Source: Solanum dulcamara (Eukaryota; Streptophyta; Magnoliopsida; Solanales; Solanaceae). From it: a stretch of 64,000 nucleotides of DNA. The stretch is from assembly GCF_947179165.1 (NCBI RefSeq), contig NC_077244.1:10604449-10668448 (forward strand), read 5' to 3'. Below are positions 35,085 to 46,358 of this stretch, in pieces (within the stretch, counting starts at the first letter, position 1; each line of letters opens with the position of its first letter). The notes beneath the pieces were generated by a model. That model worked only from the letters and a program-made list of their open reading frames with translations. It searched no databases and was not told where the DNA came from. The translations under genes and the position numbers were made by a program.

Positions 35085-35705
35085 AAAATCAATATCACAA
35101 CTGGGAGGAACATTCGGAAAGTCAGTAGGAAAATATCCATAAACTCTCTCACCACCCTCGTGGTCTCTAAAGGAGACGACTCCTTAGTGAGACCACGCAC
35201 ATGACCCAAATAAGATAAGCAAGCCTTATCCAACATATGGCGAGCAAGAATATAAGATATCACCCCCTTAGGATACGAACTCGAATTACCCTTCCACACC
35301 AAGTTAGGCAAACTGGGATAGGCTAAGGTTACCATCTTTGCATAACAATTTAAAATAGCATGATAGGGAGCTAACCAGTTCATACCTAATATCACATCAA
35401 AATCAAGTGTGCCTACTAAAATCAAATCTCCACGAGTTTCTCTACCCGAAAGTATCACCAAGCACTCCCGATATACCCAATTCACCACTAAAGACTCACC
35501 TACAGGGGTTGAAACAGTAATAGGCACAGCAAGAGGCTCATACACATAATCACTACCCATATCAAAATAGGTCGCCACAAAAGAATATGTAGACCTGGAT
35601 CAAATAATACTAAAGCAAAATGATGGCAAACCAGAACAATACTTGAAATAACTTAATTAGAGGCCTCTACTTCAGACCTACTTGGTATATCATACCATAG
35701 ATGAT
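35081..35705 (-). pseudogene. Element K aspartic protease and linker
   Basis: An open frame of 165 residues begins MATYFDMGSDYVYEP and holds STPVGESLVVNWVYRECL, LDFDVILGMNWLAPYHAI and LDKACLSYLGHVRGL, ending in the linker before RT. Upstream, in another frame, LVCHHFALVLFD-like sequence precedes it, so the active-site aspartate region (about 35590-35640) is separated by a frameshift. Its edge with element H is at about 35700. It is the best B-family protease in the window. Confidence 0.85.
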
Positions 35706-36462
35706 GGGATATGGTGAGCACGATGGACCGTGATGGGTCTTCGCTAAAGCACAGTATGGTTAGTTTTAAAAGGGGTATTTTGGTCTTTTCCTATATTTTA
35801 ATATTGAAGTAAGGTTGTTTTGAGGACTAAATTGACCCTATTTAAAGACCCTAAAACTCTCAAAGCCCGCATTCCTCACATTAACTCCCCTACACCAAAT
35901 TTCTTTCCTCTCAAGGTTCTCCCAAGGGTTTTAAGCAAAGTCTAGGGTTTCATTTCAAGATCAAGTCTCCATTATTTTCAAATCTTGCATTAGGGATTAT
36001 TTCCCCAAGGTATGTGGGTTTCACTCACGGGTTCTTCCACCCATGGAGCCCAAGTATTTTCCAAACTTAGAAATTCAATTTTAAGTATCTCTTATGGGTT
36101 TTCATGTCATAATACCAATTGCATATATTATTTTCTATTTGAAGCTTATTTACCTATATTGGCTTATATTGACTCTTAATTTCATGAAATAATTGATTTA
36201 TCAAAGGTCCTTATATGAAGGCATGAAAAAGAGTTTTAAATTGTATTGGTGGGTCGCTTTAAAGATGTTTTAATTGATACATTACATTACTCTCATGCAT
36301 GCTATAATGGATTTGAACGATTTAAAAAATGATTGAATAGAACCCACCTAGTTTCATTATGTTACAATGAAGTTGAATTGAAAACTTTGACTCCAAAATG
36401 AAAGTTTATGAAAGAAAATGTTTATGATCAAAGTGAGTCATATGGAATAAAATAATGATGAA
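35706..36462 (+). repeat. 5' LTR of element H, truncated at both ends
   Basis: It matches 3' LTR positions of about 41580-42315: TTTTAAAAGGGGTATT, then the TATA region, then ATGTGGGTTTCACTCACGGG. It stops near AATAATGATGAAAAT and passes directly into gag, so the last kilobase of the LTR, the primer-binding site and the gag start are gone. Confidence 0.82.
35839..35846 (+). promoter_or_regulatory. TATA box of the H 5' LTR (decayed)
   Basis: TATTTAAA at the place where the 3' LTR has TATATAAA. Confidence 0.5.
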
Positions 36463-37431
36463 AATTGCCTTCACTTTGATGGCTCAAGCCGTGTCCAACA
36501 AAACTAACCAAGGCGTTGTTCCTCCTCCTCTTTAGGTGCCTACTCCAGCTTCTAGAATTTGAGACATCAAAAGGATGAATCTTCCCAAGTTTGATGGTTC
36601 CAAAGTAGATATATATCCTATGGAGTTCATTAAGGAGGTGTATCGGATTATGGCTATCATGGGTGTGCCTCAAAATAAGATGGTCGAGCTAGTGGCGTAA
36701 CAACTCAAAGGCGTGGAAAAAGTTTGGTATGAGCAATGGGTTGTAGAGAGGGATAAAGATATGGAGCCTATAGGATGGGAAGAGTTCAAAGGTGTCTTCC
36801 TAGACCACTTCTTTCCTTTGGAGCTAAGGGAGGCAAAGATTCAAGAGTTCATCAATCTTCGCCAAGGGAGTATGAGTGTGAGGGAGTATGCCCTCAAACA
36901 CAATGGAAAGGATTAGCAAGTTTATCTTCAGTATTTCTAGATTTGTATCCAAAGAGTGCAAGATGACATATTGGTCAAGGAGATGGACATCTCCCAACTT
37001 ATGACATATGTTGAGCAAATTGCGGAAGAAAAGTTGGGGGATAGATCAAGAGGGTTCAAGAAGGCTAGAGTTGATGATGGAGGGTTCAATCCTCAAAGAT
37101 TCGGTTATAGTGGTAGTGGAAAGCGCTAAGGTGGGCAACAATTCATGTGGCAATATTCCACCAATGCTCCTCCTCCAAGGTTCAACAAGGACAAGGGTGA
37201 TAACCTAAAGGTTCCAAGAGAGAATGTTGGTGCTCAAGTTTTCCCCGCTTGCAAGAAGTATAGAAGGACTCACAAAGGGAAATGCTTAGCCGAATCTAAT
37301 ACATGCTTCAAGTGTGGTAAACTGGGTCATAATACTAGGGATTGTAGAGGTCATGGTGGAAGGTCTCAAGGCCAAATTCCTCATAGTTAAAATCTCAAGA
37401 GAGTGTCCAACGCACCAACTACTTTTATGTT
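36463..37431 (+). pseudogene. Element H gag remnant with CCHC knuckle
   Basis: The N-terminus is missing. The readable frame runs MNLPKFDGSKVDIYPMEFI, then VEKVWYEQWVVERD, WEEFKGVFLDHFFPLELREA and NLRQGSMSVREYALK, which is the plant retrotransposon gag domain. Stops interrupt at about 36534, 36698, 36914 and 37128. A basic stretch follows, then the knuckle CFKCGKLGHNTRDC at 37304-37345. Protease begins in another frame about 90 bases later. Confidence 0.88.
37304..37345 (+). other. Gag CCHC zinc knuckle (element H)
   Basis: CFKCGKLGHNTRDC is a canonical and intact C-x2-C-x4-H-x4-C nucleic-acid-binding motif. Confidence 0.9.
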
Positions 37432-38169
37432 GTGCATAGGAGACAAGAGGTTGAGGAAGCACCCAATGTTATTACCGATATGTTAAAGGTGTTAGCTTTT
37501 GATTTGTATGGATTATTAGATCTGGGTGTCAACTTGTCATTTGTAACTCCATTCCTTGTTAATAGGTTTGATATGTTACCCAAAATATTAATAGAGCCCT
37601 ATTTGGTATCTACCCCCATTGGTGAGTTGGTTATTGTTAGAAAAGTCTATAAGAGTTGCCCCATGTCAGTCTTATATAATGTTGTTCCTTGGTATCTCAT
37701 TGAGCTTGACATGGTAGATTTTGATGTTGTACTTGGGATGAATTGGTTGCATGCATCTTATGCTTCTATAAATTGTAAAACTCATAGAGTCAAGTTTCAA
37801 TTCCCAAATGAGTTTATTCTTGAATGGAAGGGTCGTGATTTGGTAATGAAGGGTAGGTTCATTTCTTGTCTTAAGGATCAAAAGTTGATTGCAAAGGGTT
37901 GCATCTACCACATTGTGAGGGTTATGGATGTCGACTGCAAAAGTCCTCCTCTTGAGTCACTTCATGTGGTTAATGAGTTTCCCGATGTTTTTCCCAATAA
38001 TCTTCCTAGTGTCCCTCTTGAAAGGGAAGTTAATTTTGGTAATGATCTTCTCCCCGATATCCAACCTATTTCTATTCCTCCATACCGAATGGACCCGATG
38101 GAATTAAAGGAGTTAACGGAACAACTAAATAATTTATTGGAGAAAGGATTCATAAGGCCTAGTATTTAA
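37432..38169 (+). pseudogene. Element H aspartic protease and RT N-terminus
   Basis: This is the longest open frame in the window, 245 residues. Residues 25-40 hold the active-site region LLDLGVNLSFVTPFLVNRFD. The aspartate (37519-37521) and glycine are kept, with leucine where relatives have proline or serine. Next come STPIGELVIVRKVYKSC and MVDFDVVLGMNWLHASYA, the end of protease. The linker (VVNEFPDVFPNNLPSVPLER) follows, then RT fingers (MELKELTEQLNNLLEKGFIR). It stops at TAA (38167) inside the SPWGAP block. Confidence 0.9.
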
Positions 38170-38800
38170 CCATGGGGTGCTCCTGTGTTGGTTGTAAGGA
38201 AAAAGGATAGGCTGGTTCAGATGTGCATCGACTACTATAAATTGAATAAGGTGACCATTAAGAAAAAGTACCCAATCCCTAGGATAGATAATTCATTTGA
38301 TCAATTGCAAGGGGAAAGTCATTTCTCCAAGATCGATCTTCGGTCAGACTATCATCAATTAAGAGTGAGGGAGTGTGACATTCCCATGATAATATTTCAA
38401 ACAAGGTATGGTCAGTTTGAGTTTGTAGTAACATCATTTGGGTTGACGAATACACTAGAGATATTCATGGAATTAATGAATAGGGTGTTTAAACCCTACC
38501 TTTATACCTTTGTGGTGGTCTTTATTGATGACATTTTGATTTACGCTCGGGGTGAGGAAGAACATAAGAATCATTTGAGGGTTGTGCTTTAAACCAGAGG
38601 AATAGGAAATTATTTACCAAATTTAGTAAATATGAGTTTTGGTTGAAAAAGGTAGCGTTTCTTGGTCACACAGTGTCAAGTGATGGAATTAAGATTGATC
38701 ATAAGAAAATGAAAATTGTGAAGAATTGTCCTAGACCATTATCTCCTTCGGACATTAGGAGCTTTTTGGGTCTAGTCGGGTATTATAAAAGGTTTGTTGA
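38170..38800 (+). pseudogene. Element H reverse transcriptase, palm and thumb
   Basis: It continues after the stop with [14 protein letters not shown], an open block of 135 residues. The block contains [37 protein letters not shown], the FGLTN block and the catalytic box [11 protein letters not shown] (near 38520) with both aspartates. A stop and frameshift at about 38590-38640 lead into the thumb: [20 protein letters not shown] and [16 protein letters not shown]. Apart from these breaks the domain is complete. Confidence 0.9.
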
Positions 38801-39310
38801 AGGGTTCTTTTTTATTTTATCTCCTATGATGAAATTAACTCAAAATAAGGCAAATTTCCTATGGACGGATGAGTGTGAAAAAAGTATCCAAACTTTGAAA
38901 GATCAAATTACCTCTGCTCCTATCTTTTCTCTACCGGAAGTCTTAGAAGGGTTTGTGGTGTATTGTGATGCTTCAAAGATTGTTTTGCATTGTGTCTTGA
39001 TGCAAAATGGAAATTTTATATCCTATGCTTCTAGGCAATTGAAAGTGCATGAACATAACTACCCTACCCATGATCTTGAGTTTCCAGTTGGCGGTACTTG
39101 ATCTAAAGATTTGGCGGCATTATCTCTATGGGATATATGTGGATATGTTCACCGATCTCACAAGTCTCCAATATATGTACACTAAAAAGGAACTCAATCT
39201 AAAGCAAAAGATGTGGTTTGAACTCCTCAAGGACTATAACATGAGTGTGCATTATCATCCTGGTAAAGACAATGTTGTATTCGATGCACTTAATAGAGTC
39301 TCTATGGGGA
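38801..39310 (+). pseudogene. Element H RNase H remnant
   Basis: [20 protein letters not shown] leads into [18 protein letters not shown] with the first catalytic aspartate, [20 protein letters not shown] with the glutamate, and a one-base frame change at about 39080. The next frame reads RHYLYGIYVDMFTDLTSLQ with the last aspartate and ends MSVHYHPGKDNVVFDALNR. It is the most complete RNase H here; the frameshift is the main lesion. Confidence 0.9.
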
Positions 39311-40835
39311 GTGTGGCTCATGTTGATGAAGGAAAGATGGAATTAGTGAAGGATGTTCACCGATTGGCTAGATTAGAGGTGAAGTTGAGTGGTTTCGATA
39401 ATAGTGGTATGTTTGTTCATAACGGGTCTGAATCATCTTTGGTGGTGGATATTAAGTCAAAACAAGACCTTGGCCCAACATTTATGGAATTAAAGAAGTT
39501 GGTGAAGGAAAAGAAAGTAGAGGTCTTTTTATAAGGGGGAGATGGGGTACTACACTATCAAGGTCGGTTATGTGTTCTGGATGTGGATGGCCTAAGGTGT
39601 TTGATCTTGAAGGAGGCTCATAATTCTTCATAATCTATTTATCTCGGTTCGACTAAAACATATCGAGACTTAAAGAGCTTTATTGATGGGGTGGTATGAA
39701 AAAGGACATAGCAAAGTTTGTGTCTGAATGCCCAAATTACCAACAAATTAAGGAAAAACATCAAAGGACATTGAAATCCCCACTTGGAAGTGGGAAGATC
39801 TGAACATGGACTTTGTAGTGGGTTTGCCTCATACTCGAAAATGTCATGACTCGATTTAGGTGCTTGTTGATAGAATTACAAAGTCATCTCACTTTTTACC
39901 GGTCAAGACTTCTTATGGTGTCGAGGATTATGCTAAGTTGTATATTCAGGAATTGGTAAGGTTGCATGGTGTACTATTTTCAATTATTTTGGATCGTGGT
40001 ACCCAATTCGCTACTCATTTTTTGAGGTTGTTTCAAAGGGATGTTGGCACCAGTGTGAAGCTAAGAACCGCATTCCATCCTCAAATCAATGGGCAATATG
40101 AATGGGCAATTCAAACACTAGAGGATATGTTAAGGGCTTATGTGTTGGAGTTTAAGGGAAGTTGGGATGATCATCTACCACTTATTGAGTTTTCCTATAA
40201 TAAAAGCTACTACTCAAGTATTGAGATGGCACTGTTTGATGCTTTGTATGTAGGTCTCCGTTTGGTTGGTTTGAAGTGGGTTAGAGTATGTAGTTGGGTC
40301 CTAATTTGGTGCTTGATGCTTTGGAAAAAGTAAGAGTCATTAGAAAAAGGTTGAAGATGACTCAAATTCATCAAAAGTCCTATTCTGATACTAGGAGAAA
40401 GGATCTTGAGTTTAATATGGATAATTAGGTATACTTGAAGGTTTCACCCATGAAGTGTGTAGAGCGGTTTGGTAACAAATGGAAATTGATCCTTAGGTAT
40501 GGAGGGCCTTATAGAGTCTTTAGATGTATTGGCAAGATTGCTTATGAGTTGGAGTTGCCATTGGAAATGGCCATTGTTCATCCGGTGTTCCATTTGTCTA
40601 TGTTGAGGAAATGTATGGGTGATCCTAGTTCCATTGTTCCTTTGAAAATAGTGAATGTTGAAGAAAACTTGACCTATAAAGAGGTTCTGACCGGCAAGTC
40701 AAGAGATTGTGGAACAAAGAAATTGCATACATCAAAGTCCTTTGGAGAAATCAACAAGTTGAAAGCGCTACATGGGAAGTGGAAGCGGATATGATGAAGC
40801 GATACCCTCATCTCTTTCCTTCTACTCAAGCCTAA
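39311..40835 (+). pseudogene. Element H integrase with chromo-like tail
   Basis: The linker (SMGSVAHVDEGKMELVKDVH) precedes a decayed HHCC region (39600-39760; CPNYQQ is readable). The core has MDFVVGLPHT, LVDRITKSSHFLPVKTSYG, then ILDRGTQFATHF and GQYEWAIQTLEDML, so the D, D and E catalytic residues are all visible. GSWDDHLPLIEFSYNKSYYS is intact. After a frame break the GPY/F block is GGPYRVFRCIGKIAYELELP, then VHPVFHLSMLRK. In a shifted frame the tail reads VLWRNQQVESATWEVEADM and MKRYPHLFPST, a degenerate chromodomain-like end. Confidence 0.9.
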
Positions 40836-41079
40836 GGTACTAAGTTATTCATGCTCAAATTTTTAAGAGTCCTACATTTTTAATTTTCCCAAGTCTTCAT
40901 ATGTATAAAGGTTCATAAAGTTGAATTTTAATGTCCTATTTTATGCTAAGTTTAAAAACCCCATGTTCTATGCATTTCAAATGTCATTGTATTTATGTTG
41001 GGTTTCTAGTCCTCGTGCCATGGCCTTTTCTATGCTAATGATTCTAATTCGAGGATGAATGATCCCAAGGGGAAGATAT
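40836..41079 (+). other. 3' untranslated region and polypurine tract of element H
   Basis: An AT-rich tail ending in TTCGAGGATGAATGATCCC and the purine run AAGGGGAAGA (41067-41076) directly before the LTR. The purine run is the plus-strand primer. Confidence 0.75.
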
Positions 41080-41154
41080 TGTAAGACTTCAGAAGTTGGA
41101 AAGTCCTAAAACAAGGAATAAAGGATGAAATCCCAGAAAAATGCAGAAAACTGG

Positions 41155-41600
41155 CACCAAGTGATGACCACAGAAGTCCATTAGGGCTGTGGTCCTCACC
41201 ATATCTCATAATGAGCCCCTATGGTGGCAAATTAGAAACCTAATCTAACAGGGAAGGGACCACTATGGGGGACCACGGACCATGGTGAGCACCACGGACC
41301 ATAGTGCCCACCATGGTGACCCCTCCCCGTAAGGCCCTCAGAAAACATTTCAAGGCAAGGACTACGACCACCATGGGCTGTATCACTCCTAATGGACTGT
41401 GGTGTTCTCCATTGTGGTCACTCCCGTAGGCCTTCCTGTAGGACCTACACCACGACCATGGTTCATAGGTCGTGATTCCCTCCACAGACCGTAACGATCT
41501 CCATAGAGGAAGTCCTGATACTTTCCCTGCAAACCCCAAAATCTTTCCTCCAAGTCATTTACCACGGGACACCACCACGGACCGTGATGGGTCCTCCGTA
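41155..41600. repeat. Cluster of short dyad motifs in the H LTR U3
   Basis: ACCACGGACCATGGT (41272-41286), ACCACGGACCATAGT (41291-41305), CCACCATGGTG and CCACGGACCGTGATGG (near 41575) recur many times in both orientations. Each is close to its own reverse complement. Confidence 0.75.
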
Positions 41601-41692
41601 AAGCCTAGTCCATCCAGTTTTAAAAGGGATATTGTGTTCTTTTCCTGTGTTTTAATATTCAAGTGAGGTCATTGTCAAGACTGAATTGACCC

Positions 41693-41700
41693 TATATAAA
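41693..41700 (+). promoter_or_regulatory. TATA box of the H 3' LTR
   Basis: TATATAAA in the context GACCCTATATAAATACCC, a strong plant TATA box placed between the U3 repeats and the R region. Confidence 0.65.
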
Positions 41701-43320
41701 TACCCTAAACCTTACAAAGCCCTCATTTCTCACATTAACTTTCCTACACCAAATTTCTTTCCTTCCAAGGTTCTCCCAATGGTTTCAAGCAAAGTCTAGG
41801 GTTTCATTTCAAGATCAAGACTCAACTATTTTCAAAACTTGCATTAGATATTATTTCCCCAAGGTATGTGGGTTTCATTCATGGGTTCTTCCACCCATGG
41901 ATCCCAAGTATTTTCCAAACTTAGAAATTCAATTTCAAGTATGATTCTTATGGGTTTTCTTTTCATGATTCAATTGCATTGATTATTGTCTATTTGAAGC
42001 TTATTTACCTATACTAGCCTATATTGACACTTAATTTTATGAAATGGTCGATTTATCAAAGGTCCTTATATGAAGGCATGAAAAGGCGTTGTAAAGTGTA
42101 TTGGTGGGTTGCTTTAAAGATGTTTTAATTGATTCATTACATTACTCTCATGCATGCTATCATTGATTTGAATTATTTAAAAGTTGATTTAATAGAACCT
42201 ACCTAGTTTCATTATATTACAATGAAGTTGAATTGAAAGCTTTGACTCCAAAATGAAAGTTTATGAAAGTAAATATTTATGATCAAAGGGACTCTTATGA
42301 AATGAAAGAATGATAAAATGATGGATTCTACATATGAAAGGCCAATTCTTACTTGTGTGAGTCAAATGAAAGGTTTTATGAGCTATTCTATCGAATGATG
42401 TCTTGATGATCTAAAGTTATGTAAATGATTATGTTCTTATGTTATTAAACTATTCTGTGGGATTAACTTAGCACCGAATGGAGAATTCACATGGGATTTG
42501 TTAAGGGTATCCCAGTAGCGACCCCTTATCTTATTAACTATGCGCCAGCATAGGAGCCCTTGTAGGCTTAGCCTAGTGGATCCACAAATAGACCTAAATA
42601 TTAAAGAAATGAATGAAGTTGATGGAGTTCTACCCGACAAGTAGTCTCCTCCTGCCAACATAGGGGGTTATGTTGGATTCTATATAATTGCTCGCATGAT
42701 CTTAAATGTCGATTATGGTCATCTTCCCATAAATGAATGTTTCAAATGCTCATTACTTGATTATTCATGCATGCATTCACGTATGTACTTTCTTATAAAT
42801 GTCTTAATTCTTTTCATTAATACATTTCTCACATACTTAGTACTTTCAAATTACTAACGCATACTCTTTTGCCTACATGATATCACCATGTAAGGACCAG
42901 TGTTGCTCCACATTCACCTCTACGTTGCTAGTTTGATTCGTTGAAGGCTACTATTGTTGGTGAGTTCCCATGTTTCGGGAACAATATCCCTATCTTTCCT
43001 AGCTTATTATATGTATAGACTTTTGGTTACCTTTTTGGTACTTTTGACACTTATTTTGAGGGTGACCTAGAAACATGTCTTAACCCTCACCAAGTCTTTT
43101 AGTAGAGGTATACTTGGACATGAATGTGTGATATTTTAAGTTTCATATTGACTCTTATCCGATGTTGTTTCCCTTAAGCCCATTATCCCTTTAATTTCTT
43201 CTTATCTTTTTAGTGTCATTACCTATGAAAATCTAAATACATGCAAAGAGGCTTGGGTGAGGTACCTCAGGGTATCTCATTTGTCGTGTCGCATCTAGGA
43301 CCTAGTCTTGGGTTATGACA

Positions 43321-44715
43321 TCTAGCTCCACCCTTGGCACCCTTAGTGCAACTTCTAGTACCCTGTGAAGTACATCGAACAATTAGAGTGGGAGTAGAAC
43401 TAACAGCCAGCATTCTGGGCTATCCAGTAGAAGGAGCTATCTTGGGAAATTTTACGCCTTATGCCCAAACTCATCACACACATAACAGCCTCAAGGACTT
43501 GAATCCTACGAAGGATAAGCAGAAGTGTCAGCATATCCTCTAAAGCCCGAAGAATAACTATAACCAGTCTGACCCAATCTAGATCCACTTATACCATATG
43601 TGCCCTGAATAGCTGCTTGGACCAGTCTACCCTGATAACCATTGGTTCTTGGACCTAAATACTCTCTACCCCCGGAGGAATGGCAGCTGAACTGACCCTG
43701 CCGACGGAACCTCTTGGCCCCTCCATGTCTAGTATGTATGATACTCTCTACCATTCTGGCGTGATCAATAATACTCTAAAAGGTACCCCCAAATAGCACG
43801 AGAGAGGTTGTACCCTTTTGAAGATAACTAGCAAATCCCTTCATCGGCTTGCGAATCTGCTCAAACTCGGTGGGAATACTCGATATGTAATAATGAGATA
43901 ACTCATGGAAGCCAAGCCTCGTACTCAGATATTGATAAGGAGCCCTATTCCAATTTGTCGAACTCATCCCTACACTAATCACAAAGGTTATTGGGCACAA
44001 ACCTCTCAAGAAACACCTCCGTAAATTGTTCCCAACTCATCATAGGGGAACAAGCAGGCCTATAAGCAGTGGTTGATCTCCACCACTCTTTTGCTACTGA
44101 TAAGAGGTATAAGATGCACTATGTGCCTCTAGAATACCCAAGTTGAACAACCTGTCCTAGCACTCAGTCAAAAAGTCATAGGCTTTCTCCGTGGTTGTAC
44201 AATCAAATCTGGGAGATGCCAACCTAACAAACCTCTCAAAGCTCTTCTACTCAGCTATCGACATGGCAACACTAGTAGAAATTGGTGGAGCTACAAATCT
44301 CGGAGGTATGATAGAAGGAACGAAAGAAGAGGTCGGAGTCTGAAATCCAACACTAGGCCCCTGAATAGTGATGTAGTACCAATTATGATAGGAGAGACTG
44401 AAGTAACTAGAAGAACACCAAGAATTGGAGCACCATCCAACCTAGCCAATAGTCTTACAAGTAACTCCTGAAGCATCGGAGCACTATTAGGAACCGTAGG
44501 AGGCTGGGATGGCCTATGCTTCTCAGTCTTCTACTCATAATCATCTTCATTCTCACGGTCTCAGGTGATGGCTCTCTAGATCGTCCACCATCAAGTGTTT
44601 CTCCCCATGCTCGGCCTCATCCCATGACTCCGCCGTATCCTCTACCTCACCTGCGAACTGGGCTCGTGCAGCAAGTGCAGCCTCAACCCTAGTGATTTAG
44701 GCTCTAGTCCTCACC
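43321..44715 (-). pseudogene. Element K gag remnant
   Basis: The complement of 44713-44715 is the ATG of MVRTRAQITRVEAALAARAQ, aligned with element B's gag start. EVEDTAESWDEAEHGEKHLM and LLVRLLARLDGAP follow. The central gag domain has LGFHELSHYYISSIPTEFEQ, then KPMKGFASYLQKGTTSLVL. A stop falls inside the zinc knuckle (C-x2-C-x4-H kept, last cysteine lost). The frame ends in a glycine-rich tail cut by element H at 43320/43321. Numerous stops and frameshifts make it dead. Confidence 0.86.
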
Positions 44716-44908
44716 ATTTGCGCATAAGAGATAGATTAGAGGTATAAAACACTTGATATAAATAACTACCATGAAAGGAATCAAAATAAAGAAGTTCTCC
44801 TAATAAGTATCCCCTAGCCTCTAGAAGATAAGTACGATCGTCTACATACTAATCTATAAGACTCAACTAGACACCCTACTTTTTAACCTATGAGACCGGC
44901 AACCTAGC
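44716..44908 (-). other. Leader of element K
   Basis: About 190 bases between the primer-binding site and gag. The complement includes AGATGAGTACGATCG-like text matching element B's leader (6470-6600), including the phrase on a tag of AGAGGCTA. It has no coding content. Confidence 0.6.
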
Positions 44909-44920
44909 GCTCTGATACCA
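44909..44920 (-). other. Primer-binding site of element K (initiator tRNA-Met)
   Basis: The complement is exactly TGGTATCAGAGC, and it lies just inside the LTR. Confidence 0.92.
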
Positions 44921-46339
44921 ATTTTTCATGACCAAAAAACTGAGATGATAGCTGTGTAAGCATAAAACTAAAACTCATACGAGGCTTCCAAGAGGAAATG
45001 AGGCCACAATTAAAACAAAAAGGGAGATAACAAAAAAAGAATCCTAAAATCTGATGTCATAAGTACATAAAGCATCTAATACAAAGTCTGAATCTAAAAA
45101 TACAACATAAGTCTCTGAATGGTACTAAATACTGAGAAATAAAGATAGACTAGTGATGATCTAGATCCTGGAATCTTACTACTAATCTGGAAGTATAGAA
45201 TCCGCTAGAAGATCAGCTGCTGCACGGAATGTCCTGGCTAGAATCTGCATCTAAAGGGACACATAAGTAGGGGTGAGTACAATACACATATACTCAGTAG
45301 GTTAAGCCAACTAAGTATAAGGAATTATTCAAACCTATGAAATAAACTAGGGAACCCTTTCAACTGCATACAGAAAAGTCTCATTTTAACTATGGTGCCG
45401 CCAATTTATTTAGAACGGTGCAATTAAAGTAAACACATAAATACAGTTCATATCACAATTAAACAGCTAAGTCAAGTGTCACAGATGTCAATACAATCTA
45501 ATGCAATATGATAATGCAATAATGTGGTGGTACAGTGGAATCAAGGTTGTCGCACAGCCTATTTTATACACCTGTCGAGCTAAGGCTCCTAAAAAAGTAC
45601 CCATGGGGGACTCATAGTCCATATATTGTATCACATTGCGAAATCGCATCAACTTGACACCCAGCGCGCGATCAATGATCAAAAAGGTGCCCCATTTTCT
45701 TTCTAGAAAAGACTTTCACAATTCTCAACTTCCCAAGATCAATATCGTAATGAATAAGGATGAATGTATTACAATACGTATGGCATGGAAGAAATATTCT
45801 ACTCAACATGTATACACAAGGTTTAAGTTCTCTAAACTCAAGATACATATGGTAGTCACATTCAATAGATAGCAATGGGAAGGAATGTTATTAAAATAAA
45901 TGTTCACCCTCTTTTGGATACAACCCCGTACTCAATTATACTAAAAAAAACCAACTCCACCCCTCAGGAAGGCATTTCATGCCAAATAATATCCTCACAT
46001 CTTTATCATAGTTAAGTCATGAATGACACACTCCCAAAAAATATAAGATAGAAAATAAGGCCCTCAAACGAGCTACACAGCACAGATAAGCCCCCACACA
46101 GGCTTAGCAAATAATTTATCAGTCCCAATCTATACCATAACCATATTCCAAAGTCCATAACATAATGTTGAATAATTACCCAATTTCGGTCTCAAGAAGG
46201 ATAGTTAAACCTACCTTAATTGCCAAAACCGCACTCGAACGTTTCTACCATATGAACAACCCTTGAATTCAATGTCAAAATTGACAATCCACTATCAAGA
46301 AAGAAACATACACATCCCAAGGAGTTCAATGACATCTAT

Positions 46340-46352
46340 AGTTAAAGGTTTT
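46340..46352. repeat. LINE target-site duplication, left copy
   Basis: AGTTAAAGGTTTT, overlapping the start of the poly-T run. It is identical to 47623-47635. Confidence 0.88.
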
Positions 46353-46358
46353 TTTTTT
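46349..46358 (-). other. Poly(A) tail of the LINE
   Basis: Ten T on the plus strand (A10 on the element strand) at the 3' end of the LINE, next to the duplication. This is the mark of target-primed reverse transcription. Confidence 0.85.

Larger units (their letters stand above)
35706..43320 (+). mobile_element. Element H: Ty3/gypsy (chromovirus-like), best-preserved copy
   Basis: A truncated 5' LTR, gag, protease, RT, RNase H, integrase with a chromo-like tail, a polypurine tract and a full 3' LTR (41080-43320) lie on the plus strand. Long open blocks and intact catalytic motifs suggest it is younger than B, C or K. It sits between K's gag and protease. The left edge is approximate because the first part of its 5' LTR is missing. 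Confidence 0.88.
41080..43320 (+). repeat. 3' LTR of element H
   Basis: It begins TGTAAGACTTC and ends GGTTATGACA, about 2.24 kb. A TATA box (41693-41700) lies about 610 bases in. U3 has a cluster of dyad motifs (41155-41600). The R/U5 part matches the 5' LTR remnant. Past it K's gag sequence begins at once. No gene is seen in it. Confidence 0.9.
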
